Below, piece after piece: positions 21,304-29,649 of a stretch of 64,000 nt of DNA. Below the pieces are notes generated by a model. That model was given only the letters and a program-made list of their open reading frames with translations. It ran no database searches and had not been told where the DNA came from. This DNA comes from Meandrina meandrites (lineage: Eukaryota; Cnidaria; Anthozoa; Scleractinia; Meandrinidae): the NCBI GenBank assembly GCA_963693305.1, contig OY855914.1, positions 10,917,403 through 10,981,402 on the forward strand, read 5' to 3'. Each line of letters starts with the position of its first letter. Positions within the stretch are counted from its first letter, which is position 1. Both the position numbers and the translations under genes were made by a program.

Positions 21304-21972
21304 TTATTTCGAAACGTCGACCGCGCTGCCCAGAAACTTTTTTTGAAGCCTAATTCTCTCTTCGTGCATGGCCTCTTGTCGTATTTTTTCAATGTCAGGG
21401 CTGCTCTGTTTATTTTTTTCCTTTGGAAGCGTGCCTTTCCGAAGAATCTCCTTCTGAATTAGATAGCTCTGTTTTTCATCAAGAATGCTTTGAAACTCAG
21501 AATCGCTGATTTTTCCGTCAATGAGTGATTTTGACAGTATGCGGTTGACAGTATCGCATTTTGACAAAGCCAGTGTCATGATTTTGCAGTGTTTGATAAG
21601 TTTGGGCTCAAGCTTTTTGTAAAAACCGGTTAGCCCAGCAGCTGTTAGCCCAAATAAAGAGGCAACACAGCCAATAGGTATTGCCGCAGGAATTCCAATG
21701 CCTGTAAAAGCAGCTGCTACTCCACCTGCGGATAGAAAACCACTAATACCGCCAGAAGAAAAGCTAGCGTAGTTGATAATGGTTTTAGTTCTTTTATATT
21801 TTTTGGCAACAAGCCTATAATGTGAAACTTCGTCACTTAAATATTTTAAAACTTCATTGGCTTTCTGCATACGAAAATTGTTATCTGGTTGATTTGGTAG
21901 AACTGGATAAAGTGTTGTCTGAGTTTCTGTTTCTCGATAATCTGGTGCAGATGGTAATACGTTGGATGCCAT
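21304..21972 (-). CDS. Polinton membrane protein with Gly/Ala-rich hydrophobic core (222 aa)
   Basis: I choose the ATG at 21972 ('MASNVLPSAPDY'), which follows the stop of the gene above it; an ATG 14 codons upstream (22014) would overlap that gene by 14 bp. N-terminal Pro-rich part, a central 45-residue Gly/Ala/Ile segment ('GISGFLSAGGVAAAFTGIG') likely to span or insert in membranes, then a helical C-terminal half with 'DGKISDSEFQSILDEKQSY' and a charged tail. Similar proteins recur in cnidarian Polintons; the role is unknown, perhaps entry or membrane remodelling. It is transcribed with the minor capsid gene. Confidence 0.7.
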   Translation of the reverse strand: MASNVLPSAPDYRETETQTTLYPVLPNQPDNNFRMQKANEVLKYLSDEVSHYRLVAKKYKRTKTIINYASFSSGGISGFLSAGGVAAAFTGIGIPAAIPIGCVASLFGLTAAGLTGFYKKLEPKLIKHCKIMTLALSKCDTVNRILSKSLIDGKISDSEFQSILDEKQSYLIQKEILRKGTLPKEKNKQSSPDIEKIRQEAMHEERIRLQKKFLGSAVDVSK

Positions 21973-22000
21973 GGTTATATTTACAAAATTATTTTCTTGT

Positions 22001-22672
22001 TCAATTAATTTCAATTAGAAACTGAAGAGGCATGCCGTTAAAGTCAAATAGATTATTATTTTGGTCCCTGACAGAAATTGTCATATTTGAGATATGCTTA
22101 TCAGCAGAAACATCGCGTAAGACATGTTGTGGGCTGCTTTGATAAAAAACTTTTTCAAAAGGTTTTCCTGTTATGTCAAAAGTTTGTAAAACAGTAGACG
22201 GTTTGCCATTTAACAGATTCTGTTCTTTGTCAAGTAGGTCGCAATGAATGTAATAGGTCGTTGCGGAATTCAGCTTTTTTATTAACGTTTTTAATCCCAA
22301 TGTAAAAGATTTTAAATTAAGTAAATTACCTAATTCGGAATCAAAAACAATCTTTTTTTGATGTGGATTTGTGATTACAAGCTGGCCAACGATAGTATAA
22401 ATATCTGTTAGCAGTGGGACCTTATGTTTGGATAAACTGTGTTTGATATCACTCGACAACGCATCAAGTGTATAATGGCCCGGCAAAAAAGTAACTTTGA
22501 AAGGCTTATCGACATCATCTAACAAAGTAATTCCCCCCTCTTTTTTTAAGTTAAACCACGAATTGTAAAGAGAACAACTTAATAGCCGGATATAGCTTGG
22601 TTTTTGAATAGGCTGGGGTTCAAAATAGACCGTATGCGGATTTTCTTTTGTAACAACAGTAAGAATAACCAT
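22001..22672 (-). CDS. Penton-like minor capsid protein (single jelly roll), 223 aa
   Basis: The frame is open back to 22762, but the ATG at 22672 is preferred because it leaves a 33-bp divergent spacer with the plus gene at 22706. Beta-rich sequence with the signature of Polinton minor capsid proteins: 'RLLSCSLYNSWFNL' near the start, then 'VTFLPGHYTLDALSSDI' and 'KIVFDSELGNLL'. In the family this protein forms the five-fold vertex, like adenovirus penton base. Assigned by motif memory; a structure prediction would settle it. Confidence 0.75.
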   Translation of the reverse strand: MVILTVVTKENPHTVYFEPQPIQKPSYIRLLSCSLYNSWFNLKKEGGITLLDDVDKPFKVTFLPGHYTLDALSSDIKHSLSKHKVPLLTDIYTIVGQLVITNPHQKKIVFDSELGNLLNLKSFTLGLKTLIKKLNSATTYYIHCDLLDKEQNLLNGKPSTVLQTFDITGKPFEKVFYQSSPQHVLRDVSADKHISNMTISVRDQNNNLFDFNGMPLQFLIEIN

Positions 22673-22705
22673 TTTATAATTAGAGAAAAATATTTTGTTT
22701 AAATA

Positions 22706-24469
22706 ATGGATAATGAATGGACCGGTGGTGGAGGATGGTTGGATGCTTATTCGAGGCAGCAAAGAACCAAAAGTGCAGCGAAAGCTGATGCAGCAAAAGA
22801 CAAGGCCCCTCAGCCGTCACAGCACAGCAGCGCATCTGCGCTTCTAAAATGGATCCAGACACCAGAAGCTAACAGCATTGCCAAAGTAGCAGAACAAAAG
22901 GCATGGAAAACTTTTAATGCAAAATACCCGAATGCTGATAAATCAAAGTTTGAGCCACAGACCGATTTCGCCAAAGACCACACAGCAACCTCAGAAATTT
23001 ATTTCAAAGCAGGGCCAGGCAATTTGATAAACGTTTTTGGTTCAGACAGCAAATATTGGAGCCCGGAAATGAAAAGTGCGCTGGGTGTTGGCCAATCATC
23101 AGAAGGGTTCCCACAACAGCTTACACCAAGTGGTTTAAAAGGTGACTCTTTGCCGATTCCTGCTGTTGGCTTTCACGAAGCCGCCCCGAGTTTGAAAAAA
23201 ATATTTAATAACCAACTGAAAATTTACATAACACCGGACCAGTATTTTACAACAAAGTTCAGAGAGGTATTTCAAAAAACCAAACTCACCCACCATTCAG
23301 GGAAAGAGTCAAAAACATGGCTAGCCGGCCCAAATATGAGATATTGGCCACAGCAGCTGAATTTTGCTGTCTGGTGTGCGACAACGGGCTGTGGTATAAG
23401 TCGCGAAATTTTTGATAACAACTATGCTATGCCAGAGAATGTGCGAGCTTTTTACAAGTTCCATATATATTTTACTGTCAGGCGAATATTGTTTCAGATG
23501 GGCGGGATACAAAGCATAAGCGCTTTGCCAGGCGACCCAACTTTTGACCAGATTAACAACAAATATGACGTGGCTTCATACAAAAGAATATGCAATGAGT
23601 TCGGAGTCGACCCGTCAAGCGATTTTCGTTTTACAAGAGGCGAAAACCACGGCCTGGGAAGTGTTTACATATATGTATCCAACATTGGCCCGGCAAAAGA
23701 AGCGGGAGACGTTTACCCCGGGGGATCAAAAAAGTTCTCAGATGAAGGTGGCACAGGCTCAAAAGGTAACCTGATTTACTACATCGAACCGGGTGATTCA
23801 GCGTACGCTCAGGCGGATTGGTTTTGCCCAAATGTAGCAGAAGGTCTAACCCAGGCAGGTTTGTCGAGAATAAACCAGTCGATAGAGGCGTTTGTTTACT
23901 GTGTTTTGGGTTCACAGGTAAATGTGAGAAGTAGCATTTTGGGAACCGGGGGGCGGGCAAAAGAAGCGCAAAGTGAGTTCCTTGTTTTAGTGGAAGACTC
24001 AATAAGGCAACCGGATCTGGCAAAGTCAGTTCAAAGGTATCAACTTGCTGTAGATGAGGCTAAGGTGAGGCTTAACCTTGCTGTGTGTCCGGGGGCCTGG
24101 CTGATGCCTGCGCGGATGGTAATAAATACGGGAAGTGTTATTGGTTACAACAACCAGCTAAAACAAGCTATACCAGGCATGAAGCTAGGGGTTAACGACA
24201 AAGTAAATAAGAGCACAAAAAAATCAGGGCTAAAGCTAATGGCAGGAGGGCCGACAAAGATAAACCCACCAAATAGCCACCCCTCAAACCCCATACACAA
24301 GCAAGCAACGCAGCCTGAAAAAAATAGGCCCGAGACTGAAGAACAAACACCTCAGCCTGATGAGCCAGTAAAAGATGTAGGTGGCACTGAAACACACGAA
24401 AATAACAAAGCAGCTATTGTTGTTGTCGCGGTAGGTGTTGCGGCTTTGATTTACGCTTTTATGCGTTAA
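22706..24469 (+). CDS. Large Polinton protein of unknown role, C-terminal membrane anchor (587 aa)
   Basis: Divergent from the minor capsid gene. N-terminal 100 residues are Ala/Lys/Gln-rich, the body (about 100-500) is globular with Trp and aromatic motifs ('MRYWPQQLNFAVWC', 'FRFTRGENHGLGSVY'), followed by a Pro/Thr/Glu-rich stalk of about 60 residues and a single C-terminal hydrophobic segment 'AAIVVVAVGVAALIYAFM'. This is recurrent in cnidarian Polintons but has no function I can name. A membrane-anchored head on a stalk suits a virion surface or membrane protein; that is inference. Its 3' end overlaps the next gene by 4 bp, tail to tail. Confidence 0.7.
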   Translation: MDNEWTGGGGWLDAYSRQQRTKSAAKADAAKDKAPQPSQHSSASALLKWIQTPEANSIAKVAEQKAWKTFNAKYPNADKSKFEPQTDFAKDHTATSEIYFKAGPGNLINVFGSDSKYWSPEMKSALGVGQSSEGFPQQLTPSGLKGDSLPIPAVGFHEAAPSLKKIFNNQLKIYITPDQYFTTKFREVFQKTKLTHHSGKESKTWLAGPNMRYWPQQLNFAVWCATTGCGISREIFDNNYAMPENVRAFYKFHIYFTVRRILFQMGGIQSISALPGDPTFDQINNKYDVASYKRICNEFGVDPSSDFRFTRGENHGLGSVYIYVSNIGPAKEAGDVYPGGSKKFSDEGGTGSKGNLIYYIEPGDSAYAQADWFCPNVAEGLTQAGLSRINQSIEAFVYCVLGSQVNVRSSILGTGGRAKEAQSEFLVLVEDSIRQPDLAKSVQRYQLAVDEAKVRLNLAVCPGAWLMPARMVINTGSVIGYNNQLKQAIPGMKLGVNDKVNKSTKKSGLKLMAGGPTKINPPNSHPSNPIHKQATQPEKNRPETEEQTPQPDEPVKDVGGTETHENNKAAIVVVAVGVAALIYAFMR

Positions 24470-25854
24470 CGCCGCTTCTTTATGTATTTTTCAACAAGAA
24501 AGGCAACCACAGCCAAAATAATCAGCCAGGTGTGCTCAGCAAGAAAACCGATAGCTTGACCGGCGGCTTTGAAAAGAAAGCTCACAATTGAGCCAATAAG
24601 ACCTGGCAGAGCTGATGCAATCTTTGAGCCAATATCTTTTAGACCTTTTCCCAACGCTTTACCGGTGGCTCTCAAAGCGTTTGTAATAGCCCCAATGACA
24701 GCACCAATTGTGACCCCGGCTGCAATAACAATAGCCGTAACGGTCACACCATATTTTTTGAATATCTCCTTTACCCGCTCACGAAGTGGAAGAGCTCTTT
24801 CTCTTTCATCAATCTGCGTTTGTAAACGAGCAAGCTCCTCTTGTCTTTCCGCTACTCTTCCTTCGGCGGCTTGTTTATCAGAAGGTGATGTGTTTTCATC
24901 GTCGATAACTGCCTGATCTTCCTCATTTTGGCACTGCAGTTCGGCTTCTTGCTCTTTCAGCTCATCCAACGTTCTTGTGTCGTTGAGCTTCGCTTCCATT
25001 GTGTTTCTTTCGCTCTCTTTGGCTGCCAGGCTAGCTCTAAGTTGGTTGACCCTGGTTTGTTCTTTGGCTTTGGTTTTAGCTTGTTTCTCGAGAGCCGCCA
25101 CCTCTTTTTTTGCGTTTTCAAAATCATTTTGAAGATTTTTTTTCAGTTGCTGCAGTCTCCGCAGTTCTGATTCACTTTCAACGTTTGTACCTTGTTCTTG
25201 AGTGTGCGCATCAATCTGAGCTTGAACTCGCTCATTTTTGTTTCTCAAATTTTGAACTTCTTGGGCGGCTTTTTCTCTTTCCGAGGCAAGTTTTTCTGCA
25301 TCTCTGAGTTCTTTTTCAGCTTCTTTTAATCTCTGCCGGTTTTCTCTTATTTCTTCATTGTCTTGAGCAATCAGAGATTCAGCTTCTGGACCAAGTGATG
25401 TTTTGAACTTGTCTTTAAATTTTTGGAGAAGACCTTTCCCATCTTTTCTGAAAATTTCAGTCTCGCCACCCCTTGTTCCAAATGAAACGATTGTAGTGTC
25501 ATTGCCAGGCTTTTTGCTGAAACCGATTGGGCCTAATTTCCTGAAGTCAACTCTTGGAAACTTCCTTTTAATAAAGTCTCTTGCTCTTTCAAGATAAGCT
25601 GGTTTGTCATCTTGATGAATAAATCCCGTCAACAAAGGAGTTTCATCAAATGATGTTTCTGGAAGTCCGCTATATTCATGATGCATAGTTTGCATTTCAT
25701 GTTGTTCACCACCATGGTAGGGGGTGGAAACCGTGCCAGGCTGAAATGGTTGGGTTCTATTGGTCTCTTGTTCATCGTCATCATCATCGTCATCATAATC
25801 AAGTCTGTGGTCAAGATCTGGTTGGTCCGTACCAAATTCACCACCTTCTGCCAT
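24466..25854 (-). CDS. Coiled-coil Polinton protein with amphipathic C-terminus (462 aa)
   Basis: Acidic start with an Asp run (residues 20-27), a basic 'FIKRKFPRVDFRKLGPIGFSK' part (about 93-113), a long Glu/Lys/Gln coiled coil (about 160-350), then Gly/Ala-rich amphipathic helices ('AIVIAAGVTIGAVIGAITNA', 'LIGSIVSFLFKAAGQAIGFL') and a terminal membrane helix 'LIILAVVAFLVEKYIKKRR'. It corresponds to the coiled-coil (PC-type) proteins of Polintons. The C-terminus resembles membrane-lytic entry factors in texture only. A 15-bp palindrome (25860-25874) lies 5 bp before its start. Confidence 0.75.
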   Translation of the reverse strand: MAEGGEFGTDQPDLDHRLDYDDDDDDDEQETNRTQPFQPGTVSTPYHGGEQHEMQTMHHEYSGLPETSFDETPLLTGFIHQDDKPAYLERARDFIKRKFPRVDFRKLGPIGFSKKPGNDTTIVSFGTRGGETEIFRKDGKGLLQKFKDKFKTSLGPEAESLIAQDNEEIRENRQRLKEAEKELRDAEKLASEREKAAQEVQNLRNKNERVQAQIDAHTQEQGTNVESESELRRLQQLKKNLQNDFENAKKEVAALEKQAKTKAKEQTRVNQLRASLAAKESERNTMEAKLNDTRTLDELKEQEAELQCQNEEDQAVIDDENTSPSDKQAAEGRVAERQEELARLQTQIDERERALPLRERVKEIFKKYGVTVTAIVIAAGVTIGAVIGAITNALRATGKALGKGLKDIGSKIASALPGLIGSIVSFLFKAAGQAIGFLAEHTWLIILAVVAFLVEKYIKKRR

Positions 25855-25858
25855 CGAA

Positions 25859-25875
25859 TATCAACAAAGTTGATA
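25859..25875. promoter_or_regulatory. Palindrome type 1 (ATCAAC-AAA-GTTGAT)
   Basis: Core at 25860-25874, immediately upstream of the minus gene starting at 25854 and about 70 bp before the capsid gene. The same 15-mer occurs at 29114-29128 and 29336-29350. Confidence 0.55.
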
Positions 25876-25943
25876 AGTTGATGAAGTAATTTTATATTTA
25901 CAATTGAAATTTTTTAATTGAATATTTTATATTCTTTACAATA

Positions 25944-27197
25944 ATGGACGGTGTACAGGAAAACCTTCGGCCAACACGCAGTGAAAAAACTCTTGGCGCG
26001 CTAAGAGCGGAGCGCGCGGTGAAACGAATCACTTTCGAGCGCACAGAAGCCAACCCGCAGGAAACGCTTTATGTTTCAGTGCCCAAGCTGAATGAAAACG
26101 AGGTCATTGTTCCCGGCTCACTTGCACTGCGCTTCAACATCGATTTGAGCGGAGGCCATGCCAACAACTTTCTAGTCGACAATGTTGGACGGGCGCTAGT
26201 TGACAAACTTGTTGTGAAGTACTCTGGTACCATACTGCAGGACACTGTTGGTTATGACATTTACAAGATATTCGAGGATCTCTTTCTATCACAGGAGGAG
26301 CGCGACAACATGTTGCAAGATGGAATCCAGAGTCAGGGCCTTAACAAAATTCGCTCAAACGCGGGTGACAAGCAGACCACAGGAGTCGATTCGGAAAACA
26401 AACTGAACGGGATTTACGGATCAAAATACAGGATACGACTTGACCACCAGATTTTGAATGACCACGGGACCTTTTACCCACAGGCTCTATTCAACGATCT
26501 TGTGTTCGAACTGACACTTGCGCCAGCTTCTCAGGTTGTCAGAGGCTCCGATAAAACAAAACTGGAATACAAGCTGACAAACATCCAGCTGGAGTACGAG
26601 ATGATAAGAAGCAAAACACTGGCAGATGAAGCCCTCAGCGAGTACACAAATGGAAAAGAATTTGCGTATGACCACATCCAGCGTGACGAAATTGTTACCT
26701 TTAAAAAAGGCAGTGACACAAGGCTGAATCTCAGAGTTAACCCTCAGAGAAGGTCCCTCAAAGGCATCTTGCTACTTTTTGTCGAGCCCTATGTTGCTGG
26801 TGCAAGGCAGTCAGAAGCATACTTTAACCCAGACCTGACAAAAGTCAGTGTCACAGTAAATGGCTCGCCCAACAGGCTGTACAACAACGGACTTGAAGGA
26901 ATTGATATTTGGGAGGAGGTCAAACGCTTCTTTCTCAAAAATGAAAACAAAACACAGCACATGAATGTAACAAAGTTTTATGCAGATAACAAGTTCGGGG
27001 TTATGATCGATCTGCGTTCCATGGCTGATCACTCTATGCACGGAAGCGGCACGCGACTTGTAAACACAAAGGATGGGGTACAGCTGGAGCTCGAGAGGAA
27101 TGCAAGCGGCTCTGGCAATGTGAACTGCCACATTTACGTAATCAGTGATGCGCAGATGAATATATTAAAAAGGCAATTAGAATCTGTTCTGTACTAG
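25944..27197 (+). CDS. Major capsid protein, double jelly roll (417 aa)
   Basis: Beta-rich protein with the features of Polinton/adintovirus hexon-like capsids: 'NPQETLYVSVP', 'GSLALRFNIDL', 'LVDNVGRALVDKLVVKYSG' in the first jelly roll, and 'VSVTVNGSPNRLYNNGLEGIDIWEEVKRFF' (split here as 'VSVTVNGSPNRLYNNG' and 'DIWEEVKRFF') in the second. The end 'GNVNCHIYVISDAQM' is typical of the last strand pair. It would form the capsid trimers. The length is somewhat below that of many Polinton capsids, but the order of blocks is complete. Confidence 0.8.
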   Translation: MDGVQENLRPTRSEKTLGALRAERAVKRITFERTEANPQETLYVSVPKLNENEVIVPGSLALRFNIDLSGGHANNFLVDNVGRALVDKLVVKYSGTILQDTVGYDIYKIFEDLFLSQEERDNMLQDGIQSQGLNKIRSNAGDKQTTGVDSENKLNGIYGSKYRIRLDHQILNDHGTFYPQALFNDLVFELTLAPASQVVRGSDKTKLEYKLTNIQLEYEMIRSKTLADEALSEYTNGKEFAYDHIQRDEIVTFKKGSDTRLNLRVNPQRRSLKGILLLFVEPYVAGARQSEAYFNPDLTKVSVTVNGSPNRLYNNGLEGIDIWEEVKRFFLKNENKTQHMNVTKFYADNKFGVMIDLRSMADHSMHGSGTRLVNTKDGVQLELERNASGSGNVNCHIYVISDAQMNILKRQLESVLY

Positions 27198-27275
27198 TGG
27201 GGGTACCCCCCACACCCCCTTGGGTGGCTGATGAATATTTTAGAAATGCAATTAGATTCTGTACAGTACTAATAG
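27157..27275. repeat. Duplicated 3' end of the capsid gene
   Basis: The last 46 bp of the capsid gene (27169-27197 region, 'GATGAATATATTAAAAAGG') recur with changes at about 27230-27275. A palindrome, GTGGGGG-TA-CCCCCCAC, lies between them at 27197-27213. The downstream copy is not translated. Confidence 0.65.
27197..27213. repeat. Palindrome type 3 (GTGGGG..CCCCAC)
   Basis: Overlaps the capsid stop codon region. A related sequence, GTGGGGTAAACCCCAC plus following CACCCC, is inside the PolB gene at 31439-31454. Confidence 0.5.
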
Positions 27276-27310
27276 AATAGCAACAAAGTTTCTTATATCG
27301 GGGTGTGGAT

Positions 27311-27325
27311 AGCAACTGAGTTGCT
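27311..27325. promoter_or_regulatory. Palindrome type 2 (AGCAACT-G-AGTTGCT)
   Basis: Ends 4 bp before the ATPase ATG at 27330. Copies are at 28821-28835 (inside a gene) and 29588-29602 (just after a stop). Confidence 0.55.
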
Positions 27326-27329
27326 GAAG

Positions 27330-27944
27330 ATGGATCCGAGCAAGATACCCTTTAACGCTCTGATTGTGGGCCCGACAAATTCAGGCAAATCGAGGTATGT
27401 GGTGGATCAGATCTACGGCCCTTTCCGCGGCAAGTTTGACTACATTGTGCTTATCTGCCCAACATTCGCGCACAACAAGACCTACCACCGAATTGGTGAA
27501 AATGATCCAAGAATGTTTATAATAATATGCAAGCAGCACGAGGTTGAAAGTTGGTTGAAGATTGTGAGCTGGCTGTTTGAGGGCACCAACACGCTCATAA
27601 TCCTTGATGACTGCGCAGCCTCCAAAGATGTGAAAGGGCGCACAGGCCAGCTGGTGAATCTTGGCTTTTCCGCTCGACATATCGGCATCAGCGTTTGGGT
27701 GCTGACCCAGAAGATAACCAGCATAACACCTTCCTTCCGTGAAAACGTGGCGGCTATCGTTTTATTTTACACTCCCTCAGCCAAAACTACAAAGGCAATC
27801 TTTGAAGATTACGCCGGCGAACTCTCCCACGATCAGTACAAAAATCTGATTTCAAAGCTGAAAGAGCGGAAGTTCTCTTATCTCGTGTTCTCGCTTCGCT
27901 ACCCCTACGGAATCGGCAACAAAGTTGCCAATCCAGAGTTTTAA
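27330..27944 (+). CDS. Genome-packaging ATPase, FtsK/HerA type (204 aa)
   Basis: I use the second ATG (27330, 'MDPSKIPFN'); the frame is open from 27303, but those codons fall over the palindrome at 27311. Walker A 'GPTNSGKS' is at residues 14-21 and Walker B 'LIILDD' at 89-94, followed by 'WVLTQKITSITPSFREN', the sensor/arginine region typical of adenovirus-Polinton packaging ATPases. It would drive DNA into the capsid. Size is normal for the family. Confidence 0.85.
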   Translation: MDPSKIPFNALIVGPTNSGKSRYVVDQIYGPFRGKFDYIVLICPTFAHNKTYHRIGENDPRMFIIICKQHEVESWLKIVSWLFEGTNTLIILDDCAASKDVKGRTGQLVNLGFSARHIGISVWVLTQKITSITPSFRENVAAIVLFYTPSAKTTKAIFEDYAGELSHDQYKNLISKLKERKFSYLVFSLRYPYGIGNKVANPEF

Positions 27945-27989
27945 ACTTTTTTGAATTAAAAAAATAAAAGTTGTATATAGTATATAAAC

Positions 27990-28565
27990 ATGGCTGAACA
28001 AGAGTTCGCAGATGTTATAAACCTACTGGAAGCTGAGCCGTCAAGCAGCCCAGCTGATAGTAGCCTTGTGCCACAGTTGATATCAGGACCTAACATTCCT
28101 GCCCTTCGTGAGCAGCTGGCCGTGCTTGTATCAACAGGCAAATCCAAAGAGGCCATCGGAGTGCAATTAACACATGAGCAGTTGAAACGCTTGACTGATA
28201 AAGAAGTTGAAAAGTACTACAAGAGATATGAAACCTTCGTTGGCAGCAAGACAACCGAAAGCATGGTTGACAACCTGCTTACGCTTGTGACAAGAGGCCT
28301 GCAAATGGTTATTGAAATAGATGACGTTGATGCCATGAAAAAAGAACTAAAAGAAGACTTCATTATTAACAAAGAAATGACAAATTTTGTTGGCAGTCTC
28401 TCTTTGAAATATGGAAAATTTCTTGCTCCTATTTCTGCTGCTTTGATAACGGCGAAGCACATTGATTTTAATTCGCATTTGGAGAAAAATGACAAAGCAA
28501 AATTAGAAGAAATTCCTGAGCATTCCTCACCAACTACTGAACATTTGCAGACAAATTCTGAATAA
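27990..28565 (+). CDS. Conserved Polinton protein of unknown role (191 aa)
   Basis: Mainly helical, acidic start and end, with 'LTHEQLKRLTDKEVEKYYKR', 'LLTLVTRGLQMVI' and 'VGSLSLKYGKFLA'. No transmembrane helix is clear. I recognise it as recurrent beside the ATPase in cnidarian Polintons, with no assigned function. ATG at 27990 follows a TATA-like 'TATATAGTATATAAAC'. Confidence 0.65.
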   Translation: MAEQEFADVINLLEAEPSSSPADSSLVPQLISGPNIPALREQLAVLVSTGKSKEAIGVQLTHEQLKRLTDKEVEKYYKRYETFVGSKTTESMVDNLLTLVTRGLQMVIEIDDVDAMKKELKEDFIINKEMTNFVGSLSLKYGKFLAPISAALITAKHIDFNSHLEKNDKAKLEEIPEHSSPTTEHLQTNSE

Positions 28566-28598
28566 TTGCTTAATAATTTTTTATTTGCTTAACATATA

Positions 28599-29087
28599 AT
28601 GTCAACCGAACAATCCGAGAAGGTCGAAACCCCGCAACAACAGGTCGATATAACACAGCAAGCAACAACTCCAACTCCAACTACAGCCCCGCGTGCAAAA
28701 AATCCCAAGCGTGTGGCTGCTGGCAAAGCGGTTGCTGAAAGAACGCGGCTGGCCCGTGAACAACAGAAAAAAGCCGCAGCTGAGGCTGCTGTCATAATAG
28801 CAAACAACAAGGCAAAGGGTAGCAACTCAGTTGCTGATCCCCCGGTTTCTGAGCCAACACCGACTACTGCAGATGAAACCCTAAAAAGTACCGAAGAAAA
28901 AAATAGCAGTCTCAGCACCACCCAATGGATTGGTGTTATCGGCATAGTCGTTTCACTGATCGGTATTTATTACAAACGTGAAGAGCTCAAGGCCGCATTC
29001 AGCAAAAAAAATACACCTGAGCCAGCACGTGCTGAGCTACAACCTGCTCGCCCGACACAGACCAGAGTTTTAAGTCATATGGATTAA
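28599..29087 (+). CDS. Small basic protein with one membrane helix (162 aa)
   Basis: Gln/Thr/Pro-rich start, a basic block 'KNPKRVAAGKAVAERTRLAR' (about 34-53) that could bind DNA, a linker, a membrane helix 'WIGVIGIVVSLIGIYY' (about 109-124) and a basic tail. The basic block is a recurrent feature of Polinton small proteins. Role inferred: linking genome to inner capsid or membrane. A type 2 palindrome lies within it at 28821-28835. Confidence 0.65.
   Translation: MSTEQSEKVETPQQQVDITQQATTPTPTTAPRAKNPKRVAAGKAVAERTRLAREQQKKAAAEAAVIIANNKAKGSNSVADPPVSEPTPTTADETLKSTEEKNSSLSTTQWIGVIGIVVSLIGIYYKREELKAAFSKKNTPEPARAELQPARPTQTRVLSHMD
28821..28835. repeat. Palindrome type 2 inside a gene
   Basis: AGCAACT-C-AGTTGCT in frame within the 162-residue protein, coding 'SNSVAD'. 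Same core as 27311-27325 and 29588-29602. Confidence 0.55.
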
Positions 29088-29113
29088 ATATTTACGAATT
29101 AATATTATACCTC

Positions 29114-29128
29114 ATCAACTTTGTTGAT
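29114..29128. promoter_or_regulatory. Palindrome type 1
   Basis: ATCAAC-TTT-GTTGAT, ending 10 bp before the 53-residue gene. Confidence 0.55.
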
Positions 29129-29138
29129 ACAATATATC

Positions 29139-29300
29139 ATGAAGAAAGTTGATATTCCACAAGTTCTTATCTCAACCGCAGCCATTTTTGGGATCGGACT
29201 GTTATGGTACGACTTCAATGTGAAGATTTTTCTTACAGTCCGCGATCTTATGAAGGCTACAATATTTGACCCGGACACGGACGCAGAAGAGACAGATTAA
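29139..29300 (+). CDS. Small membrane protein (53 aa)
   Basis: ATG at 29139, TAA at 29298-29300. One hydrophobic segment 'VLISTAAIFGIGLLWY' (about 9-24), then 'DFNVKIFLTVRDLMK' and an acidic end 'DPDTDAEETD'. It lies between two genes of the same direction, with a type 1 palindrome just upstream, as for the next gene. It is a good candidate despite its size; function unknown, perhaps a virion membrane peptide. Confidence 0.6.
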   Translation: MKKVDIPQVLISTAAIFGIGLLWYDFNVKIFLTVRDLMKATIFDPDTDAEETD

Positions 29301-29335
29301 TTTTTATTTAAACTTTTTGTATGTTTTATATACGT

Positions 29336-29350
29336 ATCAACAAAGTTGAT
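29336..29350. promoter_or_regulatory. Palindrome type 1
   Basis: ATCAAC-AAA-GTTGAT, ending 5 bp before the ATG at 29356 and preceded by 'TTTTATATACGT'. Confidence 0.55.
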
Positions 29351-29355
29351 AGATA

Positions 29356-29577
29356 ATGTCAGACAACAAGCTTGTTAAAACCATCATGGATGCTGCTACT
29401 ATAACCGGTTTGGCCGCCGGCATAGGCTGGGTTGCAAAAAAGGTTGTGAAAGAGAATTTTACTTCTGACCCCAGCAGCAGTGCTATGAACTATGTGAAGT
29501 TCACCGCCGTCATGGCAGGTAGCATTGCGCTCAAACAGTACCTGGAGGACCAAAAAATCCTTCCCACCAGCATGTAA
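29356..29577 (+). CDS. Small Polinton protein (73 aa)
   Basis: Two moderately hydrophobic segments: 'ITGLAAGIGWVAKKVV' (about 16-31) and 'FTAVMAGSIALKQYL' (about 49-63). Recognised as recurrent in cnidarian Polintons upstream of the next gene. Likely membrane-associated; function unknown. Confidence 0.65.
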   Translation: MSDNKLVKTIMDAATITGLAAGIGWVAKKVVKENFTSDPSSSAMNYVKFTAVMAGSIALKQYLEDQKILPTSM

Positions 29578-29587
29578 GTGGGGCATC

Positions 29588-29602
29588 AGCAACTGAGTTG
29601 CT
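29588..29602. promoter_or_regulatory. Palindrome type 2
   Basis: AGCAACT-G-AGTTGCT, 10 bp after the stop of the 73-residue gene and 47 bp before the next ATG. Confidence 0.55.
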
Positions 29603-29649
29603 ACCCAGGATTTTGATTTGAAAAAACTCTGCTCTTTTAATATATCACA

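Noticed and set aside
22673..22762. Longer N-terminus for the minor capsid gene
   Set aside because: It would overlap the divergent gene starting at 22706 and has no capsid-like sequence.
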